A stretch of DNA of 13,715 bases. Origin: Lachnospiraceae bacterium UBA3826 (GTDB lineage Bacteria; Bacillota; Clostridia; Lachnospirales; Lachnospiraceae). The notes beneath the pieces were generated by a model. That model searched no databases and was not told the origin of the DNA. It was given only the letters and a program-made list of their open reading frames with translations. Every line of letters begins with the position of its first letter. Position 1 is the first letter of the stretch. Below are positions 5,731-13,715 of this stretch, piece after piece. Position numbers and translations under genes: made by a program. The stretch spans positions 1 to 13,715 of the forward strand of contig DGII01000013.1 in NCBI GenBank assembly GCA_002393095.1, read 5' to 3'.

Positions 5731-7224
5731 ATGATATATGTAACCATCAACGATGAAAGCTTCATATATGACGTTCATTCCCTGATCAAAGCCTTTTATC
5801 CCGCAGAGGATATCAGAGTTATCCCTGATAATCAGGATGGTCCTAAGGATATGTGTCCTAAGTTCGCCGTATATGCAGGCAGCGACCTGATATCCGTTAA
5901 AGAATGCGTATCCGACGGATATTCGCGCAGCATCACCATAAGCAACGGGCTGTATGATGACAGACCCGCATATAAAAGCGAGTTAAAGAGGCAGTTATAC
6001 AACGCCCTGACGGAATACACCGGACATTCTCTTCCATGGGGTACTCTTACCGGTATAAGACCTACCAAGCTTGCCATGAACTGCCTGCTGCATGGAGCGG
6101 ATGAAGCAAAAGCTGTCTCTTATATGAAGGACTACTATCTCTGCTCCGACAAGAAGGCTCACCTTGCTACGGATATAGCGCTGCGCGAACGCCGCATCCT
6201 GCATGGCATCGCAGACAATGCCGCAGCTCTGGCAACGGGCTACAGCCTGTATATAGGCATCCCCTTCTGTCCCAGCAGATGTATGTACTGTTCCTTCATG
6301 TCCTATCCCATAGCCACACACACTAAGGCAATCGCCGGATACATAGAGGCGCTAAAAAAGGAGATAGACTATGTAGCATCAGCCTTCGGAGGAAGGAGGC
6401 TTGACAGCATATATATCGGTGGCGGCACCCCCACCACATTAAGCGCCGCGCAATTATCCGGGCTTATAGGTTATGTGATTGACAGGGTCGATATATCGAC
6501 CATAAGGGAATTCACCGTAGAGGCCGGAAGAGCGGATTCCATAGACCGGGAGAAGCTTACCGTATTAAAGGAGCTCGGAGTCGACAGGATATCCGTCAAT
6601 CCCCAGACCTTCAACGAAGAGACACTTAGGCTCATAGGAAGGAAAGCTACAGCCGCACAGACCATAGAGGCTTATGAGCTTGCAAGAGAGGCAGGCTTTG
6701 ACAATATCAATATGGACATAATACTTGGGCTTCCGGGTGAGGATATGGATGATATAAGGTATACGCTGCGTAACGTGGCTTGCCTTAAGCCTGATGATCT
6801 GACGGTACATTCTCTGGCTCTTAAGCGCGGAAGCAGATTGGCTGAGATACTTACGGAATCCAAGGATGCCTGCGACAAGCTTCGCAATACGGATATTGAT
6901 TACGAGACGGCCATGACCCTTACGGAAGAGACTGCGGCTTCCATCGGTCTTAAGCCATACTATCTGTACAGACAGAAGAATATAAGCGGTAATCTTGAGA
7001 ATACAGGATATGCTGCCGCCGGCAGGGAAGGAATATACAATATACTTATGATGGAAGAGGTTCAGGATATAGTTGCCTGCGGCGCAGGTACGGTATCCAA
7101 GCACGTTGCGATACAGCCTGACGGCAGTGCATTGATAACGCGATGCGATACCCACAAGGATCTGAAGCTCTATATCAATGATATCGATATGATGATAGAA
7201 CGCAAGAAAAAAATGTATGCCTGA
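5731..7224 (+). CDS. hemZ: Coproporphyrinogen dehydrogenase-like radical SAM protein HemZ
   Basis: A 497-residue protein. The HemZ N-terminal region carries PWGTLTGIRPTK (about 105-116). The radical SAM core follows with YIGIPFCPSRCMYCSF: Cys180, Cys184 and Cys187 form the CxxxCxxC motif for the 4Fe-4S cluster. GGGTP (230-234) helps bind S-adenosylmethionine. A C-terminal HemN-like part contains YYLYRQKNISGNLENTGY. HemN/HemZ proteins are linked to oxygen-independent conversion of coproporphyrinogen III to protoporphyrinogen IX. HemZ's role in gut Clostridia, which often lack other haem genes, is uncertain. The ATG at 5731 is chosen because GGAGG lies seven bases upstream and the promoter -10 element lies inside the longer reading frame. 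It is the only plus-strand gene here, and it converges on the MBL hydrolase gene with a terminator overlapping its stop codon. Confidence 0.92.
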   Translation: MIYVTINDESFIYDVHSLIKAFYPAEDIRVIPDNQDGPKDMCPKFAVYAGSDLISVKECVSDGYSRSITISNGLYDDRPAYKSELKRQLYNALTEYTGHSLPWGTLTGIRPTKLAMNCLLHGADEAKAVSYMKDYYLCSDKKAHLATDIALRERRILHGIADNAAALATGYSLYIGIPFCPSRCMYCSFMSYPIATHTKAIAGYIEALKKEIDYVASAFGGRRLDSIYIGGGTPTTLSAAQLSGLIGYVIDRVDISTIREFTVEAGRADSIDREKLTVLKELGVDRISVNPQTFNEETLRLIGRKATAAQTIEAYELAREAGFDNINMDIILGLPGEDMDDIRYTLRNVACLKPDDLTVHSLALKRGSRLAEILTESKDACDKLRNTDIDYETAMTLTEETAASIGLKPYYLYRQKNISGNLENTGYAAAGREGIYNILMMEEVQDIVACGAGTVSKHVAIQPDGSALITRCDTHKDLKLYINDIDMMIERKKKMYA

Positions 7225-7237
7225 CTGTGTCAGGCAT
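7207..7237 (-). terminator. Intrinsic terminator of the apt-rel-MBL unit
   Basis: A perfect 9-bp stem (ATGCCTGAC / GTCAGGCAT, 7217-7237) with a 3-base loop. On the minus strand it is followed by seven T residues after a short gap (7213-7207). It lies 3 bp past the MBL gene stop and covers the hemZ stop codon. Plus-strand read-through from hemZ would meet the same hairpin but only a weak T tract. Confidence 0.85.
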
Positions 7238-7240
7238 TAC

Positions 7241-7873
7241 TTATCTTACGGGCCAGAACGGGTTATACTGCCTTTCGTGCCCGATGGTAGTACTGTCTCC
7301 GTGTCCCGGATAAACCTTGGTATTATCAGGAAGCGGTACAAGCTTCTCCTCAATGGAATGCGTAAGTTCACTCATGCTTCCGGTCGGAAGATCCGTGCGG
7401 CCTACACTTTCATGGAAAAGGGTATCGCCGCTTATAAGTATATCATCATCCGGAAGGTAGAAGCAGCATGAGCCCTTCGTATGTCCCGGCGTGGCAAGTA
7501 CCTGTATCTTAAAGCCGTTAAGCTCAAGTATATCTCCGTCTTTAACATAGTTATTGACCTTCACGGTACATGATCTTCCTGCTGCCTCAGAGGAATTAAG
7601 CATGGCATTCTCAAGCACATCCTGCTCAAGATCAAGGGCATATACCGGTGCACTCGTAAGGCTTCTTAGCTTCGAACATCCCCATATATGATCAAAATGC
7701 CCGTGGGTTAAGAGTATATGCGTCACATTAAAGCCCTTGCTCTTAAGTACCTCATATATATAGTCGCCTCTGTCTGCCGGATCTATGAATATGCAATCGC
7801 TTTCTCCTTCATGATATATGAAATAGCAGTTGGTGGCGCATACGCTTAATACTATCCTACCTATCTTCAACAT
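7241..7873 (-). CDS. MBL-fold metallo-hydrolase, glyoxalase II-like
   Basis: A 210-residue protein of the usual length for small MBL-fold hydrolases of the YcbL/glyoxalase II type. The metal ligands are present: THGHFDH (His57, His59, Asp61, His62), His131 in ATPGHTKGS, Asp150 in ISGDTLF, and His191 in YPGHGD. These would bind two metal ions in the cytoplasm and hydrolyse a thioester or similar ester. The substrate cannot be read from sequence. Only the short C-terminal region of this subgroup is present, not the longer glutathione-binding domain of true glyoxalase II. The ATG at 7873 has AGGAGAG upstream. It follows rel by 37 bp and is the last gene before a strong terminator. Confidence 0.88.
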   Translation of the reverse strand: MLKIGRIVLSVCATNCYFIYHEGESDCIFIDPADRGDYIYEVLKSKGFNVTHILLTHGHFDHIWGCSKLRSLTSAPVYALDLEQDVLENAMLNSSEAAGRSCTVKVNNYVKDGDILELNGFKIQVLATPGHTKGSCCFYLPDDDILISGDTLFHESVGRTDLPTGSMSELTHSIEEKLVPLPDNTKVYPGHGDSTTIGHERQYNPFWPVR

Positions 7874-7910
7874 TCTCTCTCCTGTGCTCTGCCGATACCT
7901 GAAGCTTAAG

Positions 7911-10241
7911 TCAGCCTGTCCTTCTCTCGATATCTATCATTCCCTGTATGGAATTAAGCTTCTCTATTATCCTGTTAAGCTCTTCTCTTCCCTTAGTCTC
8001 AAAGGAAAGCATCATTGTACATACTCCCTGCTTGCTGACCCTTGTATTAAGCGACGTGATGCTAATATTCTTCTCTGTAAGAGCTCTCGATACATCCACC
8101 AAAAGTCCGTTGCGGTTATTGGCATATATAACGATCTCCGCCTGATACATGCTGTTATCATCCGTAACATCATCCTGCCATTCGGCATCTATAAGCCTCA
8201 CCCTCTCGGACTCCGTAAGGCTTAGGATATTGATACAGTCATTACGATGGATGGATATACCTCTTCCTCTTGTGACAAAGCCGACTATCTCATCGCCCGG
8301 AAGCGGATTACAGCACTTGGAGAATCTTACGGATACATCATGTACTCCCTTGACGACTATACCGCTGCTGTTCTTATCGCTATTCTTCTTCGCTCTGGCT
8401 GCAGCATCGGCTATTATCTCCGTAACCTCGGCATCGGTGATCTCCTTCTTATGATCATCCAGATACATCTCGATGATCCTGTTGGCAATCTGTCCCTCCT
8501 TTAATGCTCCGTGGCCTATGGCTGCAAGGACGCTCTCCCAGTCATGGAAGCCATACTTGCGCATGATGCGCTCCTCGTACTTGCTATTCTTCAATTCAGT
8601 GACATCATAGCCGTGAGCCTTGCAGTAGGATATGAGCATTTCCTTACCTCTTATGACATTGTCATCCTTGCGCTCGGCCTTGAACCACTGATTGATCTTA
8701 TTCTTGGCCTGAGTCGACTTGGCAATGCCCAACCAGTCGCGGCTCGGTCCCTTGGAATTCTGGGATGTGATTATCTCTATCTTGTCACCATTCTGTATCT
8801 CATAATCTATGGTCACAAGTCTGCCGTTGACCCTTGCGCCGACCATCTTATTGCCCACCGCACTGTGTATGGCATACGCAAAATCTATCGGCGTGCTTCC
8901 CGCCGGAAGATTCTTGACCTCGCCTCTCGGAGTAAAGCAGTACACGCTGTCGGAGAAGAGATCCAGATCGCTCTTAAGCAGTTGCATGAACTCCTTATTA
9001 TCCGACATATCTCTCTGCCACTCAAGTATCTGTCGAAGCCATGTCAGCTTTTCCTCCTCGCCGAAGTTGCCCTTCTTACCGTCAGATGCTTCCTTATACT
9101 TCCAGTGGGCTGCTATACCATATTCAGCCGCTTTATGCATCTCCCATGTACGGATCTGTATCTCGAAGGGCTGCCCTGATTCGCCTATTAGTGTAGTATG
9201 TATGGACTGATACATATTGGGTTTGGGCATGGCGATATAATCCTTGAAGCGTCCCGGTATGGGAGTATACAATTCATGAATCACACCTAACGCCGCGTAG
9301 CAGTCCTTGACCGAATCAACTATAATACGAACCGCGAAGAGATCATAGATCTCCTCTATGGTCTTATTCTGGTTCTTCATCTTCTTATATATGGAGAAGA
9401 AGTGCTTGATCCTGCCGTCCACCTCTGCCTTGATACCGGCATCGTCTATGTGCTGCTTGACCTTAAGCACGATACCTTCTATATACTTCTCTCTCTCACT
9501 CTTACGTATTGCGATCTTATCCACAAGATCATAATATATATCAGGCTGGAGATACTTAAGGCTTAGATCATCAAGCTCCACCTTGATCTTGGAGATACCG
9601 AGCCTCTGGGCAATGGGACTGTATATATCGAGAGTCTCCCTTGCGATCCTCTGCTGCTTCTCAACAGGCATATGCTTAAGTGTACGCATATTATGAAGCC
9701 TGTCCGCAAGCTTGATTATTATGACTCTTATATCCTTTGCCATGGCTAAAAACATCTTACGAAGGTTCTCAGCCTGCATCTCTGCTCTGTCAGTTGCTTT
9801 ATCGGCTCCGACGGTCTCTGCCATCTGCAGATTGTCAAGCTTTGTCACTCCATCCACCAGATGCGCCACATCTTCGCCGAATTCCAGTTCAAGATCGGCT
9901 ATTGTCCAGTCCGTATCCTCAGCCACATCATGCAAAAGACCTGCCGCTATAGTCTCCTTATCCATTTCAAGATCGGCAAGGATATTGGCCACATGCAATG
10001 GGTGCACGATATAGGGCTCACCGGACTTGCGTACCTGCCCCTCGTGTGCCTCATTAGCAACCTTATACGCCTTCTCAATAAGGCTTATATCATCTGATGG
10101 GTGATATTTTCTGACATGAGAAATCAGATCGTCATATAATTCCTTAGGTGAGAGAAACTCACCGATGGATTCTATGCGACCGTCATCGAAGACTATTCCG
10201 TGATCTTCAGTTGTAGATGTTACGAGTCTCTTCTCCTCCAT
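7911..10241 (-). CDS. relA: Bifunctional (p)ppGpp synthetase/hydrolase, RelA/SpoT family
   Basis: A 776-residue protein with the full Rel architecture. The HD hydrolase domain lies at about 50-200, with RKSGEPYIVHPL, HDVAEDT (104-110) and IKLADRLHNMRTL. The synthetase domain spans about 240-385 (RFKDYIAMPKPNMYQSIHTT at 331-350, EIQIRTWEMH at 360-369, GIAAHWKYKE). TGS is at about 432-493, a helical/conserved-cysteine region contains CCNPLPGD (643-650), and ACT is at about 700-770. Because the HD residues are intact, it should both make and degrade the alarmone, as in most Firmicutes with a single Rel. It transfers pyrophosphate from ATP to GTP or GDP during amino-acid starvation on the ribosome. 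The start ATG at 10241 has AAGGTGG five bases away. It lies 85 bp after apt, with a hairpin and a short overlapping ORF in that gap. Confidence 0.96.
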   Translation of the reverse strand: MEEKRLVTSTTEDHGIVFDDGRIESIGEFLSPKELYDDLISHVRKYHPSDDISLIEKAYKVANEAHEGQVRKSGEPYIVHPLHVANILADLEMDKETIAAGLLHDVAEDTDWTIADLELEFGEDVAHLVDGVTKLDNLQMAETVGADKATDRAEMQAENLRKMFLAMAKDIRVIIIKLADRLHNMRTLKHMPVEKQQRIARETLDIYSPIAQRLGISKIKVELDDLSLKYLQPDIYYDLVDKIAIRKSEREKYIEGIVLKVKQHIDDAGIKAEVDGRIKHFFSIYKKMKNQNKTIEEIYDLFAVRIIVDSVKDCYAALGVIHELYTPIPGRFKDYIAMPKPNMYQSIHTTLIGESGQPFEIQIRTWEMHKAAEYGIAAHWKYKEASDGKKGNFGEEEKLTWLRQILEWQRDMSDNKEFMQLLKSDLDLFSDSVYCFTPRGEVKNLPAGSTPIDFAYAIHSAVGNKMVGARVNGRLVTIDYEIQNGDKIEIITSQNSKGPSRDWLGIAKSTQAKNKINQWFKAERKDDNVIRGKEMLISYCKAHGYDVTELKNSKYEERIMRKYGFHDWESVLAAIGHGALKEGQIANRIIEMYLDDHKKEITDAEVTEIIADAAARAKKNSDKNSSGIVVKGVHDVSVRFSKCCNPLPGDEIVGFVTRGRGISIHRNDCINILSLTESERVRLIDAEWQDDVTDDNSMYQAEIVIYANNRNGLLVDVSRALTEKNISITSLNTRVSKQGVCTMMLSFETKGREELNRIIEKLNSIQGMIDIERRTG

Positions 10242-10260
10242 ACATCCACCTTCTTTTCAT
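10207..10260 (-). CDS. Possible 17-codon leader ORF overlapping the rel start
   Basis: An ATG at 10260 has AGAGGAG four to five bases upstream, a match at least as good as that of rel itself. It encodes MKRRWMYGGEETRNIYN, then TGA, out of frame with rel and reading across the rel start codon. It may be chance, or it may modulate rel translation by coupling or competition. No homology is claimed. Confidence 0.25.
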   Translation of the reverse strand: MKRRWMYGGEETRNIYN

Positions 10261-10270
10261 AATCTCCTCT

Positions 10271-10291
10271 GTGTGCACCGGATATGCACAC
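10271..10291 (-). promoter_or_regulatory. Hairpin in the apt-rel intergenic leader
   Basis: A perfect 7-bp inverted repeat, GTGTGCA / TGCACAC, with a 7-base centre, lies 30 bp upstream of the rel start. There is no T run after it, so it is not an intrinsic terminator. It could be an mRNA processing or stability element, or a protein-binding palindrome. Confidence 0.4.
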
Positions 10292-10326
10292 CACTGTTTC
10301 ACTTTCTGTATATCGCTATGCGATGA

Positions 10327-10854
10327 TCACTTACCCTCGTACTGTATAGCGGAATACACGGGACACTTGATCTTATCTCTTCCCTTAAGCCCCTTAAGCT
10401 CCATGAGGACCAGAACTCCGACTACTTCACCGCCAAGCTGCTCCACAAGTCTTATGGTTGCTTCCAGAGTTCCTCCCGTCGCTATAAGATCGTCAACTAT
10501 AAGCACCTTCTGTCCCGGACGTATGCTGTCCTTATGCATCTCAATGGTAGCCGTACCGTACTCAAGCTCATAAGAAGTCTCCACCGTCTCACGGGGAAGC
10601 TTGCCCTTCTTGCGTACCAGCGCAAAGGGCTTATGCAGATTATAGGCAATCGGAGTACCGAATATAAAGCCTCTTGACTCCGCTCCTGCGATCACATCAT
10701 AATCAAGCTCCTTCACAAGCTCCTGCATCGCATCTATAGCCATATGTAATCCGTCTTCATCCTGAAGAACGCTCGTGATATCTCTGAAGATTATTCCGGG
10801 CTCCGGAAAATCGGGAATACTAAGCACATAATCTTCAAGTCTCTCTTTTATCAT
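10327..10854 (-). CDS. apt: Adenine phosphoribosyltransferase
   Basis: A 175-residue protein of normal Apt length. It converts adenine plus phosphoribosyl pyrophosphate to AMP in purine salvage. Diagnostic segments are SIPDFPEPGIIFRDIT (12-27), GAESRGFIFG (57-66), the flexible catalytic loop RKKGKLP (81-87), and the PRPP-binding loop VLIVDDLIATGGT (117-129). The ATG at 10854 has GGAGG six bases upstream. It has its own strong promoter, and the leader is about 68 bases long with no recognisable purine riboswitch. Neighbouring apt and rel is a common Firmicutes arrangement. Confidence 0.97.
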   Translation of the reverse strand: MIKERLEDYVLSIPDFPEPGIIFRDITSVLQDEDGLHMAIDAMQELVKELDYDVIAGAESRGFIFGTPIAYNLHKPFALVRKKGKLPRETVETSYELEYGTATIEMHKDSIRPGQKVLIVDDLIATGGTLEATIRLVEQLGGEVVGVLVLMELKGLKGRDKIKCPVYSAIQYEGK

Positions 10855-10928
10855 TGTAATCCTCCAAGTATCATCTTATGATCAAAGCGCACAACATGTA
10901 GTGCCTCTGTCGGTAAAACTACCTAAAT

Positions 10929-10957
10929 ATTATACTCTTCTATATATACATCGTCAA
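10929..10957 (-). promoter_or_regulatory. Strong sigma-A promoter for apt-rel-MBL
   Basis: On the minus strand, TTGACG (10957-10952) and TATAAT (10934-10929) are exactly 17 bp apart, 11 of 12 consensus positions. The -35 element overlaps the stop codon of the upstream ABC exporter gene. Transcription should start near 10922. Confidence 0.85.
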
Positions 10958-12783
10958 TGTGCGAACTGTGCCTCGAAGAGTTCTTTATAGAAGCCGCCCT
11001 TTTTAAGAAGGCTGTTATGATCTCCCTGTTCGACTATATGTCCGTCCCTCATGACCACGATTATATCCGCATCCATAATGGTCGAAAGTCTGTGCGCGAC
11101 TATAAAACTCGTCCTGCCCTCCATCATCTTATGGAACGCCTGTTGAATGCGTATCTCTGTACGGGTATCTATGCTTGATGTTGCTTCATCAAGGATAAGT
11201 ATCGGCGGCAGGGCCAGCATGACCCTTGTAATGCACAGAAGCTGCTTCTGTCCCACGCTTAAGTCTCCTCCGTCTTCCGCAAGGATCGTATCATATCCCT
11301 TCGGAAGCCTCTTAATGAAGCTGTGTGCGTGCGCTTCCTTAGCCGCAGCTATACATTCTTCCCTTGTGGCATCCGGTCGGCCTATCCTTATATTGTCAAG
11401 CACTGTACCATTCATGATCCATGTCTCCTGAAGCACCATTCCGAACCGGCTTCTGTGCCTCTGTCTGGTAATGGCGGTGATATCCTCATCATCCACCGAT
11501 ATCCTTCCCTTATCCGTATCGTAGAAACGCATCAGAAGGTTAATAAGCGTAGTCTTACCGCAGCCCGTAGGACCGACTATGGCTACGGTCTGTCCTCTTT
11601 TAACCGACAGGGAGAAATTCTCTATCAACGGTCTGTCCTTAACATATGCAAAAAATACCGAATCTATGTCTACATCCCCTCTCAGCGTGCCTTTTAGCGG
11701 CATCTGACCAGCCATTGGTGTACTTCCTTCATCAGCCGGTGCTGTAAAAGCTATACTAATCTCAATATTGCTCTCTTCCTTCTCTTCTATCAGTGCAAAC
11801 ACTCTTGATGCGCAGGCGAAGGCGTTCTGAAGCTCAGTCACTACACCCGATATCTCATTGAAGGGCTTGGTATACTGAGTCGCATAGGTAAGAAGCGCAG
11901 TAAGGCTTCCTACCGTAATATGTCCCCCTATTACCCTGAATGCACCCACAAAAGCTACAAGAGCATATACCACGGAGTTGACAAACCGTGTGGAAGGATT
12001 GACCGTAGATGAATAGAACAGCGCCTTTAGGGAGCAACCTGCCAGCCTGTCATTGACCTCATTGAACCTTTCAAGCGCCTCATCCTCATATCCGAAGGAT
12101 TTCACCACCTTCTCATTGCCTATCATCTCATCTATGAGAGCAGTCTGCTCACCCCTCGTGAGGGACTGTTCAACGAACAAATCATGTGTATGCTTCGCGA
12201 TGAAATTGGCTACAAAAAGTGACAACGGTGTCACACATACCACAACCACGGTCGTCATACGGCTTAAGGTCCACATATAATATATTGTACCGAATATTGT
12301 GACTATACCTGTGAATGCCTGTGTGAATCCCACTAAAAGCCCGTCTGCGAGAGTATCGACATCCGCCACCATACGGCTTACCAGTTCTCCCACAGAATGC
12401 GTATCAAGAAAGGCAAGGGGCAGCTTCTGTATCTTCTCAAAGGCATCATTACGGATATCCTTAGTCACCTCATATGTGATCTTATTATTGACAATAGTCA
12501 TTATCCACTGCATAAGGGCTGTGAGCAGAACCACCGCAAGCCCCATCATAAGCATCATAGGAAGAAGAGTGAAATCATCCATAATGCAGTCAATGGCATC
12601 ACCGAATATAACCGGCACCAAAAGCGCCGTAAGGCTTGATGCCAGTGCAAGTAATATGGAGATGACCACAAGAAGCGTATGCTTTTTAAGATATGACATA
12701 AGCATCTTCATGGTCGCTGTCTTCTTTACTGTATTTATTTCCTGATTCTTATTCATTCCGGTCATATTTTTCCTAAATATCAT
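10954..12783 (-). CDS. ABC exporter subunit with canonical nucleotide-binding domain (second half of a heterodimer)
   Basis: A 609-residue half transporter. An ABC-type-1 membrane domain with six helices spans about 35-325. A linker at about 335-365 is followed by the ATPase domain from about 370. Visible motifs are Walker A GPTGCGKT (404-411), Q-loop Gln452, signature LSVGQ (508-512), Walker B ILILDE with catalytic Glu533, and the H-loop His564. The catalytic residues are canonical, while the signature departs from LSGGQ. This is the expected counterpart of the degenerate subunit encoded just upstream, and together they resemble BmrCD, LmrCD and TM287/288 exporters. Substrate is unknown; multidrug or lipid-like export is typical. 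ATG at 12783 is used. A second ATG at 12765 has AGGA well placed and may be the true start. The gap to the upstream gene is 11 bp. Confidence 0.92.
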   Translation of the reverse strand: MIFRKNMTGMNKNQEINTVKKTATMKMLMSYLKKHTLLVVISILLALASSLTALLVPVIFGDAIDCIMDDFTLLPMMLMMGLAVVLLTALMQWIMTIVNNKITYEVTKDIRNDAFEKIQKLPLAFLDTHSVGELVSRMVADVDTLADGLLVGFTQAFTGIVTIFGTIYYMWTLSRMTTVVVVCVTPLSLFVANFIAKHTHDLFVEQSLTRGEQTALIDEMIGNEKVVKSFGYEDEALERFNEVNDRLAGCSLKALFYSSTVNPSTRFVNSVVYALVAFVGAFRVIGGHITVGSLTALLTYATQYTKPFNEISGVVTELQNAFACASRVFALIEEKEESNIEISIAFTAPADEGSTPMAGQMPLKGTLRGDVDIDSVFFAYVKDRPLIENFSLSVKRGQTVAIVGPTGCGKTTLINLLMRFYDTDKGRISVDDEDITAITRQRHRSRFGMVLQETWIMNGTVLDNIRIGRPDATREECIAAAKEAHAHSFIKRLPKGYDTILAEDGGDLSVGQKQLLCITRVMLALPPILILDEATSSIDTRTEIRIQQAFHKMMEGRTSFIVAHRLSTIMDADIIVVMRDGHIVEQGDHNSLLKKGGFYKELFEAQFAH

Positions 12784-12794
12784 TACCCAGCCTG

Positions 12795-13715
12795 TTATCT
12801 GTGAAGCTGGCTGTCGTGTATCTCCTTATACAGCTCGCATGTCCGCAGGAGTTCCTCATGTCTTCCCATACCCACCATATGTCCGTCATCAAGCACTATG
12901 ATCTTATCCGCATGCTGTATGGAGGATGTCCGCTGGGAGATGATGAACACGGTAGTATCATCAGGAAGCTCTTTAAGAGCCCTTCTAAGCTTAAGATCCG
13001 TTGCATAATCAAGAGCCGACGAGCTGTCATCAAGGATGACTATTGGGGTCCCCATGGCAAGTGTCCTTGCTATAGACAGTCGTTGTCTCTGTCCTCCGGA
13101 GAAGTTCCTTCCTCCCTGCTCTACTACAGCTTCAAGTCCTCCCTTACCGGCCACAACCTCTTTTGCCTGTGCGGACTCTATTGCCGCCTCTATTCTGTCT
13201 CTGTCCGCATCTTTTGCGGCCATTCTCATATTATCCTCTATGGTTCCCGAAAAAAGAACAGCCTTCTGCATCACTATACCCACCATATCATGCAGCTGTT
13301 CGTAGGAATAATCCTTGATATCATGTCCGAAGAGATATACATCTCCCCTGTCCGTATCATAGAATCTGGCTGTAAGCGAAGCTACGGTACTTTTACCGCT
13401 TCCTGTTCCGCCTATTATACCTATGGTCTCTCCCTTCATGGCCGTAAAGCTTATATCCGACAGAGACTCCTCCGATGCTCCCGGATATGTGAAGGATACA
13501 TCCTGAAAGCGTACAGCCTCTCTGCCATAATCATTCTTACTCTCAAGTTCATCATCATCCGCATCGGTATCCGTATCCACTCCGATCCCTTCCCGCATCG
13601 AAGGCTTAATGTCGAATATATCGGATATTCTGCCTGCGCTTGCAAGTGCTTTATTAAGTGTCACCACGAGATTGGCAAGCTTAACAAGCTCCACAAGTAT
13701 CTGTGACATATAGTT
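12795..13715 (-). CDS. ABC exporter subunit with degenerate nucleotide-binding domain (C-terminal part)
   Basis: The gene enters from the right edge; the last 306 residues are visible, starting within the final membrane helix (NYMSQILVELVKLANL). A linker rich in Asp follows (VDTDTDADDDELES), then the ATPase domain. Walker A GGTGSGKST and signature NFSGGQRQR are intact. The Walker B reads IVILDDSSSALD, with Asp in place of the catalytic Glu. The H-loop reads FIISQRTSS, with Gln in place of His. These two changes mark the degenerate ATP site of heterodimeric exporters. That site would pair with the LSVGQ signature of the partner encoded 11 bp downstream, while this subunit's intact signature completes the active site. 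Codon reading continues without interruption to the window edge. Confidence 0.92.
   Translation of the reverse strand, partial: NYMSQILVELVKLANLVVTLNKALASAGRISDIFDIKPSMREGIGVDTDTDADDDELESKNDYGREAVRFQDVSFTYPGASEESLSDISFTAMKGETIGIIGGTGSGKSTVASLTARFYDTDRGDVYLFGHDIKDYSYEQLHDMVGIVMQKAVLFSGTIEDNMRMAAKDADRDRIEAAIESAQAKEVVAGKGGLEAVVEQGGRNFSGGQRQRLSIARTLAMGTPIVILDDSSSALDYATDLKLRRALKELPDDTTVFIISQRTSSIQHADKIIVLDDGHMVGMGRHEELLRTCELYKEIHDSQLHR

Noticed and set aside
8511..9179. Plus-strand open frame of 222 codons
   Set aside because: Antisense to the Rel synthetase and TGS domains, with no supporting start signal or family match.
10855..10922. Purine riboswitch in the apt leader
   Set aside because: The leader is only about 68 bases and shows none of the expected three-helix junction sequence.
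12801..13706. Long plus-strand open frame of about 300 codons
   Set aside because: It is exactly antisense to the ABC exporter ATPase domain, has no ribosome binding site and no recognisable domain; it is a shadow of the real gene.

Overview
This 13.7 kb window looks like a chromosome segment of an anaerobic Firmicute, most likely a member of the Lachnospiraceae (inference). The reasons are strong AGGAGG-type ribosome binding sites, a HemZ-type radical SAM protein, the clustering of apt, rel and a metallo-hydrolase gene, a clostripain-type gene with an Arg-Pro-Ile-Gly-Arg-Lys N-terminus, and a short cysteine-rich Clostridia protein resembling DUF6472. Almost all genes lie on the minus strand; hemZ alone is on the plus strand. 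No tRNA, rRNA, insertion sequence, CRISPR array or phage gene was seen.

Right part (13715 to 7205, read leftwards). It opens with two adjacent ABC exporter subunits, the first cut by the window edge. Together they form an asymmetric heterodimeric multidrug-type exporter: one nucleotide-binding domain is degenerate and the other is canonical. A strong sigma-A promoter (TTGACG, 17 bp, TATAAT) overlaps the stop codon of the second subunit. It drives apt (adenine salvage), a bifunctional rel/spoT alarmone gene and an MBL-fold hydrolase. This unit ends at an intrinsic terminator that overlaps the stop codon of the convergent hemZ gene.

Middle (5731 to 3239). hemZ and a seven-helix membrane protein of unknown function diverge from a 168 bp region. 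That region carries two face-to-face extended -10 promoters, an imperfect palindrome and a direct repeat. Further left lies a membrane-bound GGDEF protein whose active-site motif is degenerate.

Left part (3238 to 1). A run of 9-bp tandem repeats precedes a closely packed set: a 57-residue cysteine protein, a double zinc-ribbon membrane protein, a barnase-family ribonuclease made as a lipoprotein, a barstar-family inhibitor, and the start of a membrane-anchored clostripain-family (C11) protease that runs off the left edge. The barnase/barstar pair is the most notable content. All five barnase active-site residues are present, but the enzyme sits behind a lipobox and an acidic, repeat-containing linker of about 80 residues, which suggests tethering outside the membrane. 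The inhibitor would protect the cytoplasm.
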